Positions 1-11,040 of a stretch of 64,000 nt of DNA are shown here, piece after piece; the first letter of the stretch is position 1; each line of letters begins with the position of its first letter. A program made the position numbers and the translations under genes. The notes below the pieces were generated by a model, which saw only the letters and a program-made list of their open reading frames with translations, did not search any database and was not told where the DNA came from. The stretch is from Bacteroidota bacterium (GTDB lineage Bacteria; Bacteroidota; Bacteroidia; Bacteroidales; UBA10428). The stretch is from assembly GCA_003252385.1 (NCBI GenBank), contig QKEH01000009.1, positions 16,916-80,915 of the forward strand, written 5' to 3'.

Positions 1-272
1 TCTCCGCGGGCATTTAACGTACTGTTCCATATTTTTTCCGGTCGATCTTTCATCCAGTCCGGAATGAGCCCCCAGGTTGCCACCCGGGGTGTTAATGGAG
101 TTTGGTTAGGATAAATTATCAGTCGGGGATGGGAAAAACCCGAGGACACTAATTTTTCATCGCCCGTAAACACGTCCAATTCTTTTTCAATTTCGGAAGC
201 CAGTCCATCCATCTGGTAATGGCGGGCCCGTTTCAGCATCGACTTTAGTTTTGCACTGATCGTATAACACAT
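1..272 (-). CDS. SOS response-associated peptidase (SRAP / YedK / HMCES family), truncated by window edge
   Basis: My minus-strand translation from 272: MCYTISAKLKSMLKRARHYQ...TPRVATWGLIPDWMKDRPEKIWNSTLNARGE. Has Met-Cys2 start, WGLIPxW and NAR motifs of SRAP. Not in the ORF track because it is open at the edge. Confidence 0.85.
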   Translation of the reverse strand, partial: MCYTISAKLKSMLKRARHYQMDGLASEIEKELDVFTGDEKLVSSGFSHPRLIIYPNQTPLTPRVATWGLIPDWMKDRPEKIWNSTLNARG

Positions 273-604
273 GGCGACAGCGGTTCTGAGAAATAAAATT
301 ACGATTTTACCTAAAAGAGCAGTTGTCTTTCGCGATAAAACTCATTTGTTTGGGGGTACGATGTATTCTGAATGGAGTACTCAGTAGAGTCTGAGAGAAC
401 ACTTCCCACTCTTTTGCCTTGAACAATCTGCTTGATTCCAACAGCTTCCTTCCTTAACTCAGAGCCACTTCCAAACTTTGATATTATGCCTTTTGCCTTT
501 TATTTTTGGGGTACACCATACAGAGACTGACCAGTTCTCTTTTTTGCCTTAGATGTATGATTTTTATAGCCTGTAACCCCTTCACAATCACCCTAAAACG
601 CCAA

Positions 605-627
605 AAGCCACGCAAATTGCGTGGCTT
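605..627 (-). terminator. Intrinsic terminator downstream of tRNA-Arg
   Basis: AAGCCACGCAA/TTGCGTGGCTT inverted repeat followed on the minus strand by TTTTGGCGTTTT. Confidence 0.6.
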
Positions 628-631
628 CGTG

Positions 632-705
632 TGAACCCGAAGGGATTCGAACCCCTAACCTCCTGATCCGTAGTCAGGTGCACTATCCAATTATGCTACG
701 GGTCC
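632..705 (-). tRNA. tRNA-Arg (anticodon ACG)
   Basis: Minus strand GGACCCGTAGCATAATTGGATAGTGCACCTGACTACGGATCAGGAGGTTAGGGGTTCGAATCCCTTCGGGTTCA; acceptor, anticodon stem CCTGA/TCAGG with loop CTACGGA, GGTTCGAATCC T-arm. Confidence 0.95.
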
Positions 706-774
706 ATAATGGAGGTGCAAATATAGATAATATTCTTACACCTGCTAAGCTTCATCGTTATTTTATTCTAAAAA

Positions 775-1869
775 TTATTTATGCAAGGGCACTGTAAAGC
801 GAAAAGTGGCCCCCTTCCCTTCTTCGCTTTCAACGGTTATTTCACCTTTATTCTTAATTACAAACTCTTTAGTCAGAATTAATCCAAAGCCTGTACCGGG
901 TTCGTTTTCCGTTCCCGGAGTAGTCGACAGGTTGCTGGGCATAAACATTTTCTCCAGCCGGTTAGTCGGAATTCCAATACCGGTATCCTTTACCTCAATA
1001 ATGGCCTTATCCGCCTTTCGCAATACCGACAGGTATACGCTACCGCCTTTGGGCGTGTATTTTATGGCATTGCTCACCAGATTTCGAATGGTAGTTTGAA
1101 GCATGTGGGTATCGGCAAATACGTGTAAATTACTTTCTGCTAAAAAAGAACAACTCACATCCTTATTCCTGGCTTGCTGATTCACCAAAGCCAGAATATC
1201 ATTGATTATTGTGCTAAGTTCAACTTCCTCGGGAGAATATCGGATTTTACCGGTTTGAACGCGTGTCCAACTCAGCAGGTTTTCCAATAAATTATGCGAA
1301 ATCCGCGATGAATCAACCATATTCCGGATCAGTTCCTTCTTCATGGCATCATCATAGCTGTCGTATTCACTCAGAAGTATCTCACCCAATCCCATAATAT
1401 TAAAGAAGGGCGTTTTCAGGTCATGGCTGATAACGGATAAAAGGGTATCCTTTGTGTTGTTAATTTCACGAAGCTCCTTCTCACGCTGACGGAGTATGAT
1501 ATGCGTTTTTACCCGGGCAACTAATTCAACGGGATTAAAGGGTTTGGTTAAGTAATCCACTCCACCTACTGCGAAGCCTCTTTCTATGGCCACATCGTCG
1601 GTTTTGGCGGTTAGGAAAATAACGGGAATGCTCGCAGTGGCCGGATTGGCTTTAATATGTTCGCAAACAGAAAAGCCATCCATTCCGGGCATCATTACGT
1701 CCAGCAATACTAAATCGAAGGCGCGGGATCCAATCTGCTTAATTGCCGAATCGCCACTTTGAGCAAAAAACAGATTATAGCCCTCCTGGGTAAGAAACTT
1801 TGCCACCAACTGGATGTTCTTTGGCATATCGTCCACAATAAGGATGGAGTAGTTCTGATTATCTTGCAT
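775..1869 (-). CDS. Response regulator receiver-histidine kinase hybrid (REC-HisKA-HATPase)
   Basis: N-terminal REC (ILIVDDMPKN...VLLDVMMPGMDG...KPF), HisKA (SVISHDLKTP), HATPase N/G boxes. Confidence 0.9.
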   Translation of the reverse strand: MQDNQNYSILIVDDMPKNIQLVAKFLTQEGYNLFFAQSGDSAIKQIGSRAFDLVLLDVMMPGMDGFSVCEHIKANPATASIPVIFLTAKTDDVAIERGFAVGGVDYLTKPFNPVELVARVKTHIILRQREKELREINNTKDTLLSVISHDLKTPFFNIMGLGEILLSEYDSYDDAMKKELIRNMVDSSRISHNLLENLLSWTRVQTGKIRYSPEEVELSTIINDILALVNQQARNKDVSCSFLAESNLHVFADTHMLQTTIRNLVSNAIKYTPKGGSVYLSVLRKADKAIIEVKDTGIGIPTNRLEKMFMPSNLSTTPGTENEPGTGFGLILTKEFVIKNKGEITVESEEGKGATFRFTVPLHK

Positions 1870-4800
1870 CTTTCTGGGTATTTTCTATTCTGTCCATAAT
1901 CCGTTGGATCAACTCAGGCAACTCTACGGTTGTTTTATTAATCTCTTCAATATCAAAACCATCTGCTGCCTGACGAATGCGTTGGGCTAGTGCATAGAGT
2001 TCCGGTAAGTCAAATTTTTCCTTCAAAGTCATCACATGGCTGGCAAAAGTTCCAATCTCATCGAAGGATGATGATTCGCGTATAGCGGAATACTCCTGCT
2101 GCAATTGAAGCATATCTTGATTAAGCATTTTCAATGCATCGGGGCTGAATTTTTCCAGATCGATGGCCTGAAGTTTGGATTCATCGAAGGACTGGCCTTC
2201 CTGCTGTTCTTCATAAGGCAGAAACTTTTTAAGGACTTCCACCAGGTCAACCACTTTGAAGGGTTTTGGAATAAACACATCAAACAGTTTCGCTTTTTCT
2301 TCTTCTTTACGTGCAATGCGTGTTGCCGATATAGCAATTATGGGGATCGACTTAAGAGTTTCATGCTTCCTTACGTATTCCGTAACTTCGAAACCATTCA
2401 TCTTAGGCATGTTTAAATCCAGCAGCATCACATCGGGACGGTTTTGTTCCAGTACTTCTATGGCGTTCAATCCGTCATATGCTTCAAAAAATTTCAGGTT
2501 ATTGCCTTTAATAATGCCCCGCAGTAGCTCCCTGTTAATTTCCACATCGTCCACTATGAGTATCTTGGAATCGCGGAAACGCACTTTGGGAGGTTTGGAC
2601 GGAAGAAGGGGAACCTGAGGCAAGGCCACTTCGCCAACCAGCACATGCGGAATTTCAATGATAAAAGTACTCCCTTCGCCCAGTTTACTTTCTACACTAA
2701 TTTCGCCATCCATCAGTTCCACAATAAGACGGGTAATGGCCAGTCCCAATCCGGTGCCCCCGTACTTCCTGGTATCCTGATCTTCCTGTTGTTTGAAGGC
2801 CTCAAAAATGGATTTACGGGCATTATCGGCTATACCAATGCCTGTATCGGCTACTTCCAAATGCAGGGTTACAAAGCGCGAATTATCAATCTGGGTTGGA
2901 TCGAGTGCACGCACCACCACATCAATCCTTCCTTTCTCGGTAAATTTATGCGCATTACCCAACAAATTAATCAGTATCTGCCGGAATCGCAACTCGTCCA
3001 AAAACAAACTCTCCGGCATATCCTTATCCACATCCAGATGGAAGGCCAATCCCTTTTGCGTCATTTTTAGCCAAAACACATCCCTAATTTCTTGTATAAG
3101 GGTATGAAGTGATATGTATTCCGGCTTTAAGGATAATTCTCCGGCTTCAATTTTGGAAAGATCCAGAATATCGTTAATCAAACTTAACAGGGTTTTACTA
3201 CTCGACTTGATCGAATTCAGGTAGTCCTTATATTGCGGATTGCGTAACTCCTTACTCAACAATTCGGTAAACCCTAAAACCGCGTTAATTGGAGTTCGTA
3301 TCTCATGACTCATATTAGCCAAAAAAGCACTTTTAGCGGTATTCGCTTTCTCTGCCTCTTCCCAGGCGCGTTTAAGTTCTTTCTCGCTCTTCTTAAGCAC
3401 TGTGATGTCGCGAATGATCACCACCAGTTCATCGCTTCCGCTCACAATAAAACGCACTTCCTCAAATACCAGCTCGCCTCCATGCCAATAGGAATAATCA
3501 AAAGTAATCACCCCGCGGCTTTTAAAAGCTGCTTCAATGGCGTGAATAAATTTGTCGCGCAGGTTGGCCGGTATTCGTTTGGTAAATTTTTCACCCAGTA
3601 ACTTATGCGGAGGTACGTAAAGCTTGGAGGGATCATCGGTATAAACATCAAGTATCACACTCCTGCGATCGATGACAAAAATAAGATCGGGAATAATTTT
3701 TAATAGTGCGAGTTTTTTGGATTCACTTTTTTTAAGCGCATTAACCGCCTTTTTGCGTCGTGTTACATCCTGAATAATAGTAAACAGCACATCGCGATCT
3801 GCAATTTTAACCAAAGTAGGGTATACTTCAACATCCTTTAGCGAACCGTCCTTAAGCTTATGCTGCATATTCACAGGAACATGCTGGCTTTCAATGGCTT
3901 TAGTAAGCTGAGCGGAGGACGAATTGCGCTCAGTCAGGTCAATTTCGGCCAGGCTCATCGCCGAAATTTCCTCGGAGCTGTATCCATAAAAGTCAACAGC
4001 AGCCCGGTTAGCTGCTTCAATTCGGTTCTCTACCGGTTCAATCATCAGAATAATAACACTGGTATCTTCAAAGAAACTCCGAAACTTCGCCTCGCTTTTT
4101 CGTAATAATTCTTCCGATTGTTTTCGATAAGTGATATCGCGCGACACCCCAATTAAGCCCTCAAATTCACCGGTTACCGAAAATATGGGCTTTATTTTCG
4201 ATTCCAGCCAAATACATTCCCCATCTTTTCGGGTAAAGGATGATTCCCATTTATTTCCCTGAAGAACCATTTGGGGTGCATTTCGTTTTTTGCGCACTTC
4301 TGTCAACTCCTGGATTAACGTTTCCGGCAATTCGACAAAATAGTTCCGATGCCCCATCCTTTCTATCTCCTCTGCTTCAAACCCGGTAACATCTTTAATA
4401 CTCGGACTCACAAATGTATACCGCAAGTCGTAGTTCATCACCCAAATTACATCAACCACATTCTCGGCAAGCAAACGGTACTTTTTTCCACTCTCTCGCA
4501 CGGCATCGCGATACAATACCGATTGGGTAATATCCTGCAGAATGATGATAGTTTCAGCCACCTTCCCTTCCTGAAGAATCGGCGCAGTAATGATATCGTA
4601 GTAATGATTTCGTAAATCGGAGTAGCTGATGGTGGCCTCAAAACTGGTACTGATTTTACCTTTGAAGGTAAGGGCAATATTCTCACACGCAATGGAATGA
4701 TAGCGGGCATCAAAAAACGAATAGATGGTTTTTCCCAGCAACTCGGGCACTTCAACCTCAAAAACCCCCTTATTGGCGTAAGTAATAACTCCATCCTCAT

Positions 4801-6223
4801 CAATTTTAAGGATGTGAATGGGCGAATTTTCTGCCAAAATCCGGAATTGTTCTTCACTCGATTTAAGGGCATCCACCGCATTCTTCCTGTGAGTTATGTC
4901 CTGCTTGGTACAGATAAAATGGGTAATTGCACCATTCTGCAGAACGGGTGCAATAGTTGCCTCTTCCCAATAGTAGGAACCATCTTTCTTTACATTATAA
5001 AACACTCCGCTCCAGGTATTTCCACTGGTGATGGTATCCCATAAATCCTTATAAAACTCGGCACTATGATACCCGGATTTAAGAATACTGGGCTTTTTTC
5101 CAACCACTTCTTCGAGCTGGTACCCGGTGATACGGGTAAATGCGTTATTTACGAAAAGTATGACTCCCCTTGAATTCGTCACCAATACCGTACCCGGACT
5201 ATGCTCAATGGCTAAACGTAAAATCTCGGGCTGCTCGGACAGTATGGTGTTCGAATAACTATCGGACATAGCCGTGGTAGTATGACGAAGTTCGCTCTGC
5301 CTGATTAAGGCCAGTCTCCGATGTTCGGCAGTATATCCGTGCAATACCAAAAGTATAGGGATGGAGGCCAGTAAGTACATCTGCGAAAAAAAGATGGTAT
5401 CAAAAAAGTGCTCGCCAACCAAATTCACCAGATGACGCCCAACCGCATAACAGATCAGAGCCGATACAACAACCAGCCCTCCAACCGTATCCCGTAAAGA
5501 ATAGCGCATGGCAATCCAAAACAAGATCGGTACCAGCAGGTATACTATTTTTGCAGCAATGCCCGGCGATAATATTCCCATAAGACCGAACAAGGCAATT
5601 ACTCCCAGACCGGAAAGGACATATACGCTCCATTTCCCCGACCGCTTGACAGGGTAATTCGGCATTGAAAAAGCCATTACTAATGGAATAAACAATAGCG
5701 AACCAATTAAGTCGGCCCCTCCCCAAGCCACGAGAATATACCGTGTGGTAACTACGGCAAACTGCACTTTATCCTGTACGGCAAGTACCAAAACTACCAG
5801 CGAAAATAGGACGATACCGAGCAATATAAAAAACAGTTTTGCAAGCGCACCGGGATCACGAAAAAACGTATTCTCCGGAAGGAACCTTCTTATTAACCAG
5901 GCACGAAGCCCAACCTGAACCACTCCAAACGCACTCATGGCCAAGGCAATTCGTCCTGAATCAACCCATAACTCTACGGTAGAAAAATCGTGCAGGTAAA
6001 ACCCAACAAATAAAGCGGGGAAAACTACCATCAGGTACTTATACCCGAAAATCAGGATCAATCCGGTAGCAATGCCAAATGCCGGCCATACAGGAGGAAC
6101 ATAATACGGAACAACGGTCGCGCGCAGCCCAATGGGAACAGAAAAGCTTACAAGAATGAAAACGGTCAGGATCCTGACTAACCATTTCAATTTGTTCCTC
6201 TGGTAACTAACCGGCTGCCCCAT
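1859..6223 (-). CDS. MASE1-like membrane sensor, multi-PAS hybrid histidine kinase with C-terminal receiver domain
   Basis: N-terminal multi-TM region with PPVWPAFGIA; several PAS/PAC repeats; MSHEIRTPINAVLGF; C-terminal REC ILIVDDVEINRELL...LLDLNMPKMNG. Confidence 0.9.
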   Translation of the reverse strand: MGQPVSYQRNKLKWLVRILTVFILVSFSVPIGLRATVVPYYVPPVWPAFGIATGLILIFGYKYLMVVFPALFVGFYLHDFSTVELWVDSGRIALAMSAFGVVQVGLRAWLIRRFLPENTFFRDPGALAKLFFILLGIVLFSLVVLVLAVQDKVQFAVVTTRYILVAWGGADLIGSLLFIPLVMAFSMPNYPVKRSGKWSVYVLSGLGVIALFGLMGILSPGIAAKIVYLLVPILFWIAMRYSLRDTVGGLVVVSALICYAVGRHLVNLVGEHFFDTIFFSQMYLLASIPILLVLHGYTAEHRRLALIRQSELRHTTTAMSDSYSNTILSEQPEILRLAIEHSPGTVLVTNSRGVILFVNNAFTRITGYQLEEVVGKKPSILKSGYHSAEFYKDLWDTITSGNTWSGVFYNVKKDGSYYWEEATIAPVLQNGAITHFICTKQDITHRKNAVDALKSSEEQFRILAENSPIHILKIDEDGVITYANKGVFEVEVPELLGKTIYSFFDARYHSIACENIALTFKGKISTSFEATISYSDLRNHYYDIITAPILQEGKVAETIIILQDITQSVLYRDAVRESGKKYRLLAENVVDVIWVMNYDLRYTFVSPSIKDVTGFEAEEIERMGHRNYFVELPETLIQELTEVRKKRNAPQMVLQGNKWESSFTRKDGECIWLESKIKPIFSVTGEFEGLIGVSRDITYRKQSEELLRKSEAKFRSFFEDTSVIILMIEPVENRIEAANRAAVDFYGYSSEEISAMSLAEIDLTERNSSSAQLTKAIESQHVPVNMQHKLKDGSLKDVEVYPTLVKIADRDVLFTIIQDVTRRKKAVNALKKSESKKLALLKIIPDLIFVIDRRSVILDVYTDDPSKLYVPPHKLLGEKFTKRIPANLRDKFIHAIEAAFKSRGVITFDYSYWHGGELVFEEVRFIVSGSDELVVIIRDITVLKKSEKELKRAWEEAEKANTAKSAFLANMSHEIRTPINAVLGFTELLSKELRNPQYKDYLNSIKSSSKTLLSLINDILDLSKIEAGELSLKPEYISLHTLIQEIRDVFWLKMTQKGLAFHLDVDKDMPESLFLDELRFRQILINLLGNAHKFTEKGRIDVVVRALDPTQIDNSRFVTLHLEVADTGIGIADNARKSIFEAFKQQEDQDTRKYGGTGLGLAITRLIVELMDGEISVESKLGEGSTFIIEIPHVLVGEVALPQVPLLPSKPPKVRFRDSKILIVDDVEINRELLRGIIKGNNLKFFEAYDGLNAIEVLEQNRPDVMLLDLNMPKMNGFEVTEYVRKHETLKSIPIIAISATRIARKEEEKAKLFDVFIPKPFKVVDLVEVLKKFLPYEEQQEGQSFDESKLQAIDLEKFSPDALKMLNQDMLQLQQEYSAIRESSSFDEIGTFASHVMTLKEKFDLPELYALAQRIRQAADGFDIEEINKTTVELPELIQRIMDRIENTQKDAR

Positions 6224-6459
6224 TGATACTAACTTAATAATTGGTGACTGCTAATACGTTCGCTCTCCCATCTCCCTTTCCTTCCTTCAACTTTGAGCAA
6301 CCCACCTCCCAATCGGATGTGCGATCGTTATCTCCTTAATTTACTGAAGGATTTGCCATGAAGAATGCAAGAACACGAGCTTTCGTGCATGCACTAATTA
6401 AGTTAGATTATTCCGGGCTATCTTACAAGTTTTGATCGACAATTATACTGAAAAAACCA

Positions 6460-8046
6460 CTATTTATTCTTTGTAAAACTAACCATACAGGTGGTTCCCT
6501 GCTCCTGCATACTGTGCATGGTAAATTGCCCATCGAGCCATTGGGTGTATTTTTGTGCCAACATCAACCCCATTCCCGATGCCGTCATTTTTTCCCGGTT
6601 GTGTATATCCGAACCCGAACCTTCTCCGGGAACAATGCCAATACCATCATCCTGAATCTTCAGCTGAATCTGATCATGTAACTCTGTCACCGAAATCAGG
6701 ATACTTCCCCCTTTGGGAGTGTACTTTATTGCATTGGACAGAAGGTTTCTCACAATTACCCCTAACATATGCTTATCGGTGTGGAGGATGTTTTCTTCAG
6801 GCAAATCAATATGAATCCGAAGTTTTTTTAATGACAGGATATACTTGAACAACTCCATATTCTCTTGAATGATTTTGGCCAGCGACACCTGATTTGAAAC
6901 CGGTTTAATACGGTTATTATAGATATTCGACCACCCTTTGATGTTTTCAAGCAGAAAATAGATGTTTTTAATGGAATTATCAATCAACTCCACGCGCTCC
7001 AGCATCTCCTCTTTGGAATAGGTATCCTTCTTTTGCTGCAACAATTCAGAATACCCCATGACCGAGTGCAACGGATTCATTAAATCGTGCGAGATTACAG
7101 AAAGCAGCTTGTCCTTAATATGGTTCGCTTCGGAAAGTTTGGTTGCCTGATCTTTTAAAAGATTCTTCGAACGGATACGGTGAAATTCCGCGGCCGTGCG
7201 CAAGGCAAAAAAGGAAAGAATATGACGTGAATTGGGAATCTCGTCCATCATTTTATCGCTCGCAATTCCCATCACTCCAATTACATCGCCCGCGGTACCA
7301 TAAATAGGAGCACACATGAATCCCTCTATTTGGTGGGATTGGGTAAACGGATCGTTGGGAAACAATTCGCGAGCCCCTCTGGGGTAAAAGGAGGTATAGC
7401 CTCTGGTGGTATTCTCTACCAAACTCCATTTTACTGTAAAAACCTGGGGTAAATTGGGGTCAACAGGTCCATACGCACCTACTATCTCCATCTTGGTCTT
7501 ATCGTTACTTAACTTGCCCACAAAAGAAATCGGAACATCAAAAGTTTTGCAAAGCAGTCGTGTAAGTTCTTTGAAATATTTCATACCGGTAACATGGGCA
7601 GTTCCATGAAGCAGGTTGCTCATCACTTCTTCGGCCCGTAAATAATCTACCGACCTGCTCACCCGCAAAACTACGTAGGTTTTTCCATCCATTTTAACCG
7701 TCCGCTTAACCAGCTTACCCCAAAACACATTCTGCCGGAAACTTCGGAAAGCCATTTCCTGGGTATGTTCTCCCAGGTTGGAAATATTCTTCTCCAGAAG
7801 TTCCTGGGATAAATCGGTAAATTCGCTTTCGTACAAGCGAAAGGATGGAAGGTTGAGCAGACTGGCCTTGGATTCTACCTCAAAAAGATCCAAAGCTTTT
7901 GCGTTGCAGTCAAGAATACTGTAATTGACCCCATCCAGAATGAAAAGAGCATCGGGAGCATTGGCAAAGAGAACTTCAACCAACGGATTACCCTGAAAAT
8001 AAACATCGGGAGTGGAGGCTGGGGTAACGTGTTTAACATACAACAT
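6460..8046 (-). CDS. PAS-GAF sensor histidine kinase
   Basis: N-terminal PAS-like, GAF-like middle, HisKA (SVISHDLMNPLHSVMGYSELL), HATPase motifs. Confidence 0.85.
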   Translation of the reverse strand: MLYVKHVTPASTPDVYFQGNPLVEVLFANAPDALFILDGVNYSILDCNAKALDLFEVESKASLLNLPSFRLYESEFTDLSQELLEKNISNLGEHTQEMAFRSFRQNVFWGKLVKRTVKMDGKTYVVLRVSRSVDYLRAEEVMSNLLHGTAHVTGMKYFKELTRLLCKTFDVPISFVGKLSNDKTKMEIVGAYGPVDPNLPQVFTVKWSLVENTTRGYTSFYPRGARELFPNDPFTQSHQIEGFMCAPIYGTAGDVIGVMGIASDKMMDEIPNSRHILSFFALRTAAEFHRIRSKNLLKDQATKLSEANHIKDKLLSVISHDLMNPLHSVMGYSELLQQKKDTYSKEEMLERVELIDNSIKNIYFLLENIKGWSNIYNNRIKPVSNQVSLAKIIQENMELFKYILSLKKLRIHIDLPEENILHTDKHMLGVIVRNLLSNAIKYTPKGGSILISVTELHDQIQLKIQDDGIGIVPGEGSGSDIHNREKMTASGMGLMLAQKYTQWLDGQFTMHSMQEQGTTCMVSFTKNK

Positions 8047-8210
8047 AGCGTACTTTTTGTAATTTCTAACCAGTACGAAAACGTCTCATTTTTAGTTATA
8101 CATTATGATACTGCTTTTGACGAAAGCCATGACATGATAAATTTTCTCCTTATCTCAAATGATATATAAGGCAATATGCCTAATTTTATTTTGCATATAA
8201 ATACGAAGCC

Positions 8211-11039
8211 ATGAAGAAATTTTTTAAAATCCTGCTAATAACCATTGTAACGCTTCTGGTGCTGCTACTTGTAGCCCCAGTACTTTTTAAAGGTAAAATT
8301 ATAGCCCTGGTGAATGAACAATTAGAGAAGAATCTCCATGCGAAAGCCTCATTCTCCGATATTAGTTTGTCCTTTTTCCGGGACATTCCCAATTTAAGCA
8401 TCCGGCTGGAGAAGCTGTGTGTTGCTGGAATCGACGATTTCGAGAAGGATACTCTGGCTTCTATTGATGCACTGGATATCTCGGTGAATATTGCGAGTGC
8501 TATTAAAATGGAAAATATTGAAATAAAGCGCATTGGCATTACCCGCCCACGTATCCATGCCATAGTACTCAGCGATGGCCGGGCCAACTGGGATATCGTG
8601 CCCGAAAGCGACACCACCGAGGTGGCAACAACCGAAGAGGATACCACCAGTTCGGAATTAAACACCCGTGTAGCATTGAAACTATTTGAAATTAAAGAAG
8701 CCTTCATCCAATACAACGACCAGAGTGCTAACATGATGGCCGAACTTTCCAACTTCAACTTCACCCTTTCCGGAGACCTTGGGCAGGACTTCTCTGCCAT
8801 TCGTATCGATTCGAAAACCGATGCGCTGACCTTCGGCATGGATGGTATTACCTACCTGAACCAGGTGGCATTAGGGTTACACTTTGATGTGGATGCCAAT
8901 TTGAAGGAATCGATTTATACCTTAAACGAGAATTCGGTGTCGCTCAACGACCTGACCCTTACTTTCAACGGAGATGTTGCCATGCCCGAATCGGGCGATA
9001 TTATCACCAACCTGAATTACGCAACCAGCAACACCAGTTTTAAAACTCTGCTTTCCCTCATACCGGCCATCTACCTCTCCGATTTCAGCGATTTGACCAC
9101 TACGGGTAAACTTCAGCTCCAGGGAAGTGTTTCGGGTGCTGTCACTGAAACCACCACGCCCAGTGTTGATGTGAACCTGCGGGTTGAAAATGCCAGCTTT
9201 AGCTACCCGGATCTGCCCAAATCGGCCAGTGATATTCAAATGGATGTGCAAGTGCATTACGATGGGGTTCAAAACGACAATACCACAGTAGATGTTAACC
9301 GGTTCCATCTGAACATGGGTGGCAATCCGGTGGATATGACCCTCAATCTGAAAACACCTATAAGCGATCCGTTCACTAACGGCAGCCTGCACATCAACCT
9401 CGACCTGGCCAGTATCCTGGATATTATCCCCCTGGAAAAAACGACCCTGAGGGGTACCATCACCACCCACCTCGATTGGATGGGTAAGCTTTCCAGTATT
9501 GAAAATGAACAATACGAAGAATTTAAGGCCGATGGCTCCATCCAGGTGGCCAATCTGTACTACAACAGCCCCGATGTTCCTAAGGCTTTTGAACTGTCCG
9601 AATCCAAAATCACCTTTTCGCCCAAACAGGTACAGATTGCCAGCTTTAATGCCAAACTCGGTTCCAGCGATTTCAGGCTGCAAGGGCAACTGAGCAATTT
9701 TATTTCTTATGCGTTAAAAGATGGAATAGTCAGCGGAGAGCTGGTATTGGCTTCCAACACCATGAATCTGAACGAACTCATGCTGTCGGAAGATACCGAC
9801 ACCCCTCCCGGCAACGAGTCCGCCACAACCGAAGACTCGAGCGAGCCGCTGGAAGTAATAGAAGTACCCAAAAACATCAATTTCCGGTTTCAGTCGGATA
9901 TTGGCACCTTGTATTACGACCAGTTGGAAATTACGAACCTTATGGGTCTGATCGAGATAAAAGAAGGGCGCGTTTTACTCAATCAGGTTAAAATGAACCT
10001 GCTGGACGGCGAAATGAAACTCTCCGGTGAATACAACACACAGGATATGCTCAACCCCTTGGTCGATTTCTCTTTCGAAGCCAATCATCTGGATATTCAG
10101 AAGTCCCTTAAAGCCTTCGATATTCTGGGAACTATAGCTCCCATCGCCAAACAGGCAACGGGTAACATCAGCCTGGGCATGTCGTATTCCAGCCTGCTCA
10201 TGCAAGATATGAACCCGGTGATTAAGTCCATTGCCGGCGATGGCCACCTGAGTTCCCAACAGATCGGAATTAAGGGAGCCAGTTCCTTAAAGGCTATTGG
10301 TAAAGCGCTAAAAACCGATGCACTCAACGATGTAGTGCTAAAAAATATTAACCTGTCGTTCCAGATTCAAAACGGAAGCCTCCAGGTACAACCGTTCGAA
10401 ACCCAAATTGGCACCATGGCCCTGCGTGTGGGAGGAGAACAAACCTTCGAAAACCTGCTGAATTACGACATTGACCTGATGGCGCCACGATCGCTGCTCG
10501 GAATGGAAAATCCGACGGTAAATAATCTGTATAGCCAGGCAGCCTCCAAAGGCTTGAACCTGGAACGATCCGAAACTATTAATCTGGCCATTAAACTTAC
10601 CGGAGCCATGGCCGATCCGAAGGTGAGCCTGGATTTAAAACAAAGTCTGGGCAATCCGGCCGAGAATCTTAAGGATGCAGTTAAGGAAAACGTAAGTGCC
10701 GCCGTTACCGCAAAAAAGGAAGAAGTTAAAGCCGATGCCAAAGCAGAAGCCCGCAAAGAGGCCGACAAAATATTGCGCGAAGCCGAAGCCCAGGCTCGTA
10801 CGGTTCGCAGCGAAGGCAAACGGGCAGCCGATGCCGTACGCAGCGAATCCAACACTAACGCCAATAAGTTGGTTCAGCAGGCCACGAATCCGGTTTCGCG
10901 AAAAGCAGCTCAGGTATCGGCCGACCGAATGCGGGACGAAGGCAACCGAAAAGCCGATGGTATAGAACGCGAATCGAACGAAAAGGCCGACCGGATACTC
11001 CGTGAGGCACGAACCAAAGCAGACCGGTTATTACAATAA
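8211..11039 (+). CDS. AsmA family protein with C-terminal charged coiled-coil tail
   Basis: N-terminal TM (ILLITIVTLLVLLLVAPVLF) and AsmA-type repeats; C-terminal Ala/Glu/Lys/Arg-rich repetitive region. Confidence 0.8.
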   Translation: MKKFFKILLITIVTLLVLLLVAPVLFKGKIIALVNEQLEKNLHAKASFSDISLSFFRDIPNLSIRLEKLCVAGIDDFEKDTLASIDALDISVNIASAIKMENIEIKRIGITRPRIHAIVLSDGRANWDIVPESDTTEVATTEEDTTSSELNTRVALKLFEIKEAFIQYNDQSANMMAELSNFNFTLSGDLGQDFSAIRIDSKTDALTFGMDGITYLNQVALGLHFDVDANLKESIYTLNENSVSLNDLTLTFNGDVAMPESGDIITNLNYATSNTSFKTLLSLIPAIYLSDFSDLTTTGKLQLQGSVSGAVTETTTPSVDVNLRVENASFSYPDLPKSASDIQMDVQVHYDGVQNDNTTVDVNRFHLNMGGNPVDMTLNLKTPISDPFTNGSLHINLDLASILDIIPLEKTTLRGTITTHLDWMGKLSSIENEQYEEFKADGSIQVANLYYNSPDVPKAFELSESKITFSPKQVQIASFNAKLGSSDFRLQGQLSNFISYALKDGIVSGELVLASNTMNLNELMLSEDTDTPPGNESATTEDSSEPLEVIEVPKNINFRFQSDIGTLYYDQLEITNLMGLIEIKEGRVLLNQVKMNLLDGEMKLSGEYNTQDMLNPLVDFSFEANHLDIQKSLKAFDILGTIAPIAKQATGNISLGMSYSSLLMQDMNPVIKSIAGDGHLSSQQIGIKGASSLKAIGKALKTDALNDVVLKNINLSFQIQNGSLQVQPFETQIGTMALRVGGEQTFENLLNYDIDLMAPRSLLGMENPTVNNLYSQAASKGLNLERSETINLAIKLTGAMADPKVSLDLKQSLGNPAENLKDAVKENVSAAVTAKKEEVKADAKAEARKEADKILREAEAQARTVRSEGKRAADAVRSESNTNANKLVQQATNPVSRKAAQVSADRMRDEGNRKADGIERESNEKADRILREARTKADRLLQ

Positions 11040-11040
11040 C

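Noticed and set aside
8186-8839. 217-aa minus-strand ORF
   Set aside because: Ser-rich shadow ORF opposite the AsmA-family gene.
8922-9689. 255-aa minus-strand ORF
   Set aside because: Antisense to the AsmA-family gene, no motifs.
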